Origin: Bacillota bacterium
GTDB lineage: Bacteria; Bacillota; Clostridia; Saccharofermentanales; Fastidiosipilaceae
Direction of reading: 5' to 3'
DNA: 19,117 bases
NCBI GenBank assembly: GCA_023388205.1
Contig: JAEWGS010000060.1
Location: 1 to 19,117, forward strand
Shown: piece after piece, positions 14,763-19,117 of the stretch
Numbering within the stretch: position 1 is the stretch's first letter
How the letters are laid out: every line of letters starts with the position of its first letter
Position numbers and translations under genes: made by a program
Notes under the pieces: model-generated
Databases searched by the model: none
What the model saw: only the letters and a program-made list of their open reading frames with translations
Told to the model about the DNA's origin: nothing

Positions 14763-16726
14763 ATGAGTGAACTTTATATTGTATTTGATCATCCTAATGA
14801 AGCTCAGACCTGCCGTGAAATGATCGCCGCTTTTTGCGAAAACTTGACTTTGATCAGTGGCGCTACTTTTAGAAAAAGTGTATCTACAACAGAAAAGCTG
14901 GATCGCGTTGAAGATGAATCTGTGCGTCAATGGATCCTTGGGTCTTTGGCTTTTTTAGGAGAAGAAAGCTGCTTTTATCATGCGATAAGAAGCGATGAAC
15001 TCAAGCTGAAACATCTCATGTTCATGAAACGCATTGATGGAGAAGCTCAATTTTTTCTCTTTTCTTCAAATCTAAAAGTCACGCGAGATAAAGAAAATGA
15101 GCTAAACGAAAAAACAGATCCTAGCGGCGCTTATCCTAATACGGCCAATCTAAACAAGGCCCATCTAAACATAACTCATCCAACTGAAGTCATCTGCGCG
15201 AAAACTTTTTTCTTGCTCAGGGATCAAGACTTGAACGAAGCTGATAGACACAAGCTTAAGTGTCTTGGCCGATTTTATCTTTACCCTCAAAGCGCATCGA
15301 AAAACGCTTGCTCTACAAAATTTTATCGAGTCTTTTTGAGACTGAGCTTCCTTGGGGCGCACTGACTGGGATTCGTCCAACTTACGTCGCTTTGGAACTC
15401 TTTGAAAAGTTTCAAAGTTGTCAAACAAATTTATCTCATCACTCCGAGCCGTTCTCTCAAAATCATGAGATTGCAGAGATTTTATCTGCTGCTCAAAGTT
15501 CGCCCCAAAATCTGGAGGCTTTATCCATCGCTTCTCTAATGGGCATCTATGGACTCAGGCGAGAGAAAGCTAAGCTCGCGTACCAAACCGCCTTAGCTGA
15601 GCGGAAGATCGCTCAAGACCATCGAGGGGATTGGCTGCCTCTAGAAAGGTCGCAAGCGGAGTTTTCGCAAGAAAAAGAAGCGTTGGCGCTTTACATGCAT
15701 ATCCCATTTTGTGCGACCCGCTGCGCCTACTGTAGTTTTCCTTCGCCCGATGGCATAAAGGCAAAAGAAGAGCTCGTGACGCAATATGTCGAAGCCCTGA
15801 TTCGAGAAATGGATCTGCTTTTGCCTCATGTGATCCGTCATCCCATTTCTGCCTTGTATGTCGGCGGGGGAACGCCTTCTTTTTTGACAACAGGCCAGAT
15901 TGATCAGCTTTTTTCGCATATGAATCGCTATGTCCCAATTGCGAAACTTTCTGAGGCGACCTTTGAAGCGGGGCGGGTCGATACACTTTCTTTGCAAAAA
16001 CTAGAGGCCATCCGCCGTCAGGGTTTTTCTCATATTTCGATTAATCCTCAAACCTTGAGAGAAGACACCCTGAAAAGAATTAATCGACCTGGTTCAAAGG
16101 CCGAGATTAAGCATTGGGTCAACGTGTCCAAAGAGTTAGGCTTTTCTCATATCAATATGGACCTCATAGCGGGCTTGCCGGGTGAGGACGGGAAAGATCT
16201 GATTCAAAATGTTCAAGACCTGATTGCTTTGGATCCCAGCTCTATTTCGATTCACGCACTTTCGATGAAGCGAAAAAGTCAGGTCACTCAGGACCAAAAA
16301 TTTGGGCATGGCGGCGTGTTAAATATGAAGCGCTTTCATCGGCGTCATTTGCAACTCGAAGTGGCGCTCGAAGCAGCTGCACAAATGCTGAGTGAAGCTG
16401 GTTATGAACCGTATTATCTCTACAAACAAAAAGATGCGATTGGTGCTTTGGAGAATGTATCATTTGCGAAAAAAGAGCAGGCCTGCCGATATAATGTGTA
16501 CATGATGGCCGATGCGAGATCCGTGCTCGCACTAGGCGCTGGCGCTTCGAGCAAAAGACGAATTGCAACTCAAGTATCCCATCTTTCGAGCTGTCCTGAA
16601 ATGACTTTTGCGCAGAAGAAAACCTTGAGCATTCGGAGATTTATTTCACCGCAACTCGCCTCGGACTATATCTCCAATGTTGATGCCATCGCCCAGAAGA
16701 AACAACAGCTGTTTTTTGAGAGGTAA
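14763..16726 (+). CDS. hemZ: HemZ-type coproporphyrinogen III dehydrogenase-like radical SAM protein, interrupted by a frameshift
   Basis: One family protein in two frames: ATG 14763 (GGAGG 10 bases upstream) runs to a stop at 15363-15365, while the rest of the protein continues in the -1 frame from about 15300 to TAA 16724-16726. The second part holds the HemZ marks: LPWGALTGIRPT, the radical SAM cluster HIPFCATRCAYCSFPSPDG (Cys codons at 15710, 15722 and 15731), YVGGGTPSFLT, SINPQT, INMDLIAGLPGE, and YYLYKQKDAIGALENV. The first part corresponds to the HemZ N-terminal domain. Adding one A to the run of five A (15300-15304) would join SASK directly to KRLLYKIL, so the break is best placed there. 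The enzyme would oxidise coproporphyrinogen III without oxygen, although many anaerobes with hemZ lack the full heme pathway. ppx starts 2 bases after its stop. Confidence 0.85.
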
Positions 16727-16728
16727 CT

Positions 16729-18294
16729 ATGCCTAAACGCATTGCAGTCGTCGATATTGGTTCCGAACTTTTGACTTTGGTTGTCGCGGAAAAAACGCAA
16801 GAGGGTTATCACGTGCTCGAAAGCAGCGCCGCACCGATCGCACCGGGCCTAGACAGCTATAGGTCACACGAAATTAGTGAAGGAACTATTTTGCGTCTCA
16901 TCGATCAGATCGGTCGATTCAAAGATTTGCTCAAAACTTACGGTGCGCCCGAAATGAAAGTGGTCGCGACTTCCGCTTTACGCGAAGCCCATAACCGTGA
17001 TCTTGTTTGTGCGAGAATCGATTATGCGCATCGTCTTTCGGTCACCATTTTATCTCCAGAAGAAGAACGTTACTATGCGCTTCTCGCCCTAAAATCCATG
17101 CCCTTTTGGTCAGCTCAAGAGTCCAACCTCAATAAGAGTGTCTTTCTTGAAATTGGGGCAGGCTCCCTACAAGTGAGCACGTTTGAAAAAGAAAAGCTTT
17201 TGGCGACTGAACGATACGGGCTCGGTACGCTGCGTCTTCAATCTCGTTTTTCAGAGTTTCAAGGTCGGGCCAAAGAGCTTTCCCATTGGCTCGATCCCTA
17301 TATCGACGCAGAGCTATCTGAAGGGATCCAGACGAATCCGAAACAGGTTGCAGGGCGGTTCAAGCATTTAATTGCGGTTGGTTCTTTTGCGGATTATTTG
17401 CCTTTAATCCTCGGTAAGCAAGATGATCGAATCAAAGCGTCACACTTTGATCAGCTGCTCAAAAAGCTGCTTAAAATGAGTCCGTTTGCCTGCGCCAATG
17501 AGCTTGGGATCAGTGAAGAGGCCGCCGATTTGTTGCTTTGTGTCGCATTAATCATCGAGCGCTACCTGCGTGTGGGGGATTTTGAATCGGTTCATCTTCC
17601 GAGCGCACCGATCAGTCGCGGTATTCTTTCAGAACTTTTACTCAAAAAGAGTCTTTTGGATGAGCTTGCGCAGGCACAAGACTGTCATTTGAGTTTGGCT
17701 CAATCAGCTGCCAAGCAATATGAAGTTTGGCCACATGCGCATATGGTCGATGACATTCTTCAACAACTTTTTCGCTCCATGCAAGTTTCTTCTCAATTCA
17801 AAAACAGCGATCTTCTCTTGCTGCGTTTGGCGGCTTATACGCATGATTTAGGTAAGATTCACGGAAATGATGGACACGCCAGTCTTTCGGGGCAAATCGC
17901 GCAGCGCCTTTATCTCACAGGGCTCTCTCCCAAGGCCTATGCTGAATTGCTTTTTTTGGTCAAAGCGCACTCGGGCTCTTCTTTGCCCGATGCCGAGCTC
18001 TTAAACGGTTTTAGTAAAAATGATCGCATCCGTCTATTGAGGCTTTTATCGCTTTTTCGCATCGCAGACGGATTAGACGCCAAATTAGATCAAAGCTTAG
18101 CACTCAAGCGCTGTCGACTCGAAGATCAGCAGCTTAAACTCAGCGTGCTTGTCGATCCGAGCGAAATGGATTGGTATCACTATGTGGTCCAAAGAAAAGC
18201 AAGACTTTTTGAACAAATATTCGGGCTAAAGCTTCAGCTTTCCTTATACCATGGCGTGGGTCAGGTTAAAGGAGCTTCCCCAAAACAAAAGTGA
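16729..18294 (+). CDS. ppx: Ppx/GppA-type exopolyphosphatase with C-terminal HD domain, altered active-site motifs
   Basis: 521 residues, close to E. coli Ppx. The order is family-typical: N-terminal phosphate loop AVVDIGSELLTLVV (6-19), VVATSALREAHN, catalytic-Glu region LSPEEERYYAL (Glu111-113), second phosphate loop LEIGAGSLQVS (140-150), ERYGLGTLRL, then a helical HD-type domain with YTHDLGKIHGNDGHAS (His372-Asp373). Canonical first and second loops are DIGSNS and DIGGGS, so Asn is replaced by Glu-Leu and Asp by Glu here. Expected role is release of phosphate from polyphosphate or hydrolysis of pppGpp. It starts 2 bases after hemZ (GAGAGG upstream) and is followed by ppk1. Family is sure; whether it is fully active is open. 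Confidence 0.85.
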   Translation: MPKRIAVVDIGSELLTLVVAEKTQEGYHVLESSAAPIAPGLDSYRSHEISEGTILRLIDQIGRFKDLLKTYGAPEMKVVATSALREAHNRDLVCARIDYAHRLSVTILSPEEERYYALLALKSMPFWSAQESNLNKSVFLEIGAGSLQVSTFEKEKLLATERYGLGTLRLQSRFSEFQGRAKELSHWLDPYIDAELSEGIQTNPKQVAGRFKHLIAVGSFADYLPLILGKQDDRIKASHFDQLLKKLLKMSPFACANELGISEEAADLLLCVALIIERYLRVGDFESVHLPSAPISRGILSELLLKKSLLDELAQAQDCHLSLAQSAAKQYEVWPHAHMVDDILQQLFRSMQVSSQFKNSDLLLLRLAAYTHDLGKIHGNDGHASLSGQIAQRLYLTGLSPKAYAELLFLVKAHSGSSLPDAELLNGFSKNDRIRLLRLLSLFRIADGLDAKLDQSLALKRCRLEDQQLKLSVLVDPSEMDWYHYVVQRKARLFEQIFGLKLQLSLYHGVGQVKGASPKQK

Positions 18295-18323
18295 ACATTC
18301 AGCTTCTTCAAGGAGGATGAAAG

Positions 18324-19117
18324 ATGAAAGGGTCGAACGAGATGAACATGCGAAAAGAAAATAAAAAGAAGCGCTCCAATGCCCCAAAGTCTTCTAAAGT
18401 TTCAAATAAGCGTCGAGACCTCAGTCGTGAACAGCCAAACGCATCTTCTTTTATCAATCGCGAGCTGTCGTGGATGGCCTTTAACCAGCGCGTTTTAGCT
18501 CGGGCTAATGATCGTCGCATCCCGCTTTTGGAGCGGCTCAATTTTCTCTCAATTACGGCAAGTAACTTGCGAGAATTTATTATGGTGCGCATTGCCAGCC
18601 TCAAATCTGATCTCAAATATGATCCGGATCAATTGGATTTTAGTGGTCTTAGTCCAAAGCAACAGCTCAATGAGCTAAGCCTTTCCATCCATCAATTGAT
18701 TGAAGATCAGACGCAATGTTGGAAGCAACTCGAGCGAAAATTGGAGCGCCTAGGTCTTCATCTCGTTACATTTAAGCAGATCAAAAAAGATGAAAAAGTC
18801 TATTTGGATCGTTATTTTCGGGAGTACATTTATCCTGTTTTAACTCCGCGTGCAGTAGATCTGACAAGACCTTTTCCTCTGGTGGCCAACCACGCTATCA
18901 ATGTCGCCCTTTTGCTTGATCCCGAAGACACAAAAGAGAAGGAAGAGGACCGGGTTTATTTCGCATCGATTCGTTTGCCGGACACCTTGCCGCGTTTGGT
19001 GAGCCTCGACCCAGAAGCTTGGCCGCAGCGTCTGATTTTTTTGGAAGATCTGATTGAAGCTTATTTGCCTGAATTATTTCACGGCTACAAAATTCAAGCG
19101 TCCGCTCGCTTTCGCGT
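18324..19117 (+). CDS. ppk1: polyphosphate kinase 1 (partial, 3' end outside window)
   Basis: About 264 residues of the N-terminal part of Ppk1, which polymerises the gamma phosphate of ATP into polyphosphate at the membrane. After a basic leader of about 42 residues comes the N-domain signature FINRELSWMAFNQRVL, LERLNFLSITASNLREFIMV, and the later block YIYPVLTPRAVDLTRPFPLV. Most Ppk1 proteins have SNLDEFFMVR; here it is SNLREFIMVR. The catalytic histidines lie beyond the right edge. The start at ATG 18324 has AAGGAGG 7 bases upstream, and the gene lies 29 bases after ppx, so both are in one transcript. The frame is open to the window end. Confidence 0.93.
   Translation, partial: MKGSNEMNMRKENKKKRSNAPKSSKVSNKRRDLSREQPNASSFINRELSWMAFNQRVLARANDRRIPLLERLNFLSITASNLREFIMVRIASLKSDLKYDPDQLDFSGLSPKQQLNELSLSIHQLIEDQTQCWKQLERKLERLGLHLVTFKQIKKDEKVYLDRYFREYIYPVLTPRAVDLTRPFPLVANHAINVALLLDPEDTKEKEEDRVYFASIRLPDTLPRLVSLDPEAWPQRLIFLEDLIEAYLPELFHGYKIQASARFR

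Noticed and set aside
15260..15300. GTG 15260 as the genuine start of an independent HemZ
   Set aside because: No ribosome binding site, and the upstream frame encodes the expected HemZ N-terminal domain, so one interrupted gene is simpler.
18308..18616. Minus-strand open frame of 102 codons
   Set aside because: Antisense shadow of the start of ppk1.

Overview
The window looks like chromosome of a low-to-mid GC Gram-positive anaerobe, most likely a Clostridia-type Bacillota. The grounds are strong AGGAGG-type ribosome binding sites, tRNA genes without an encoded CCA, an Rnf complex in the order C-D-G-E-A, a HemZ-type radical SAM protein, and a ppx-ppk pair. The exact taxon cannot be fixed from this sequence. 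No phage, transposase or CRISPR array is visible.

Region 1 (1-4560, minus strand) is most of an rnf operon encoding the ferredoxin:NAD+ oxidoreductase. All four gene junctions present are the same 4-base ATGA overlap, so the subunits are probably translationally coupled. rnfA is cut by the left edge, and rnfB would lie beyond it. RnfD has a long Ala/Pro/Lys/Thr-rich N-terminal tail, and RnfE has a Cys motif plus a 125-residue low-complexity C-terminal tail. Upstream are a candidate promoter and a short tandem repeat.

Region 2 (4884-6117) holds a nucleoside 2-deoxyribosyltransferase-like gene (minus), about 500 bases without a clear gene but with several inverted repeats, and a plus-strand tRNA pair (CAU anticodon, probably tRNA-Ile2, then tRNA-Tyr). 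The tRNA pair has a near-consensus promoter and a clear terminator.

Region 3 (6189-12692, plus) is the most unusual part. MurL (UDP-MurNAc-L-Ala-L-Glu epimerase) is followed by a MurD-type ligase fused to a diacylglycerol/sphingosine kinase-type lipid kinase domain, then by an overlapping COG2509 FAD-dependent protein. MurL implies that the ligase is MurD2-like and adds L-glutamate, which MurL then epimerises; this route to D-Glu in peptidoglycan avoids free D-glutamate. Joining it to a lipid kinase in one polypeptide suggests a physical link between precursor synthesis and lipid phosphate metabolism. A small GlsB/YeaQ-type membrane protein and a terminator close the region.

Region 4 (12753-19117) has a minus-strand Na/Pi cotransporter-family protein with a PhoU-like tail. 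Divergent from it is a plus-strand cluster: hemZ (broken by a -1 frameshift at a run of five A), a Ppx/GppA phosphatase with an HD domain and altered active-site motifs, and polyphosphate kinase 1, cut by the right edge. Phosphate uptake next to polyphosphate synthesis and breakdown makes a phosphate-storage neighbourhood.
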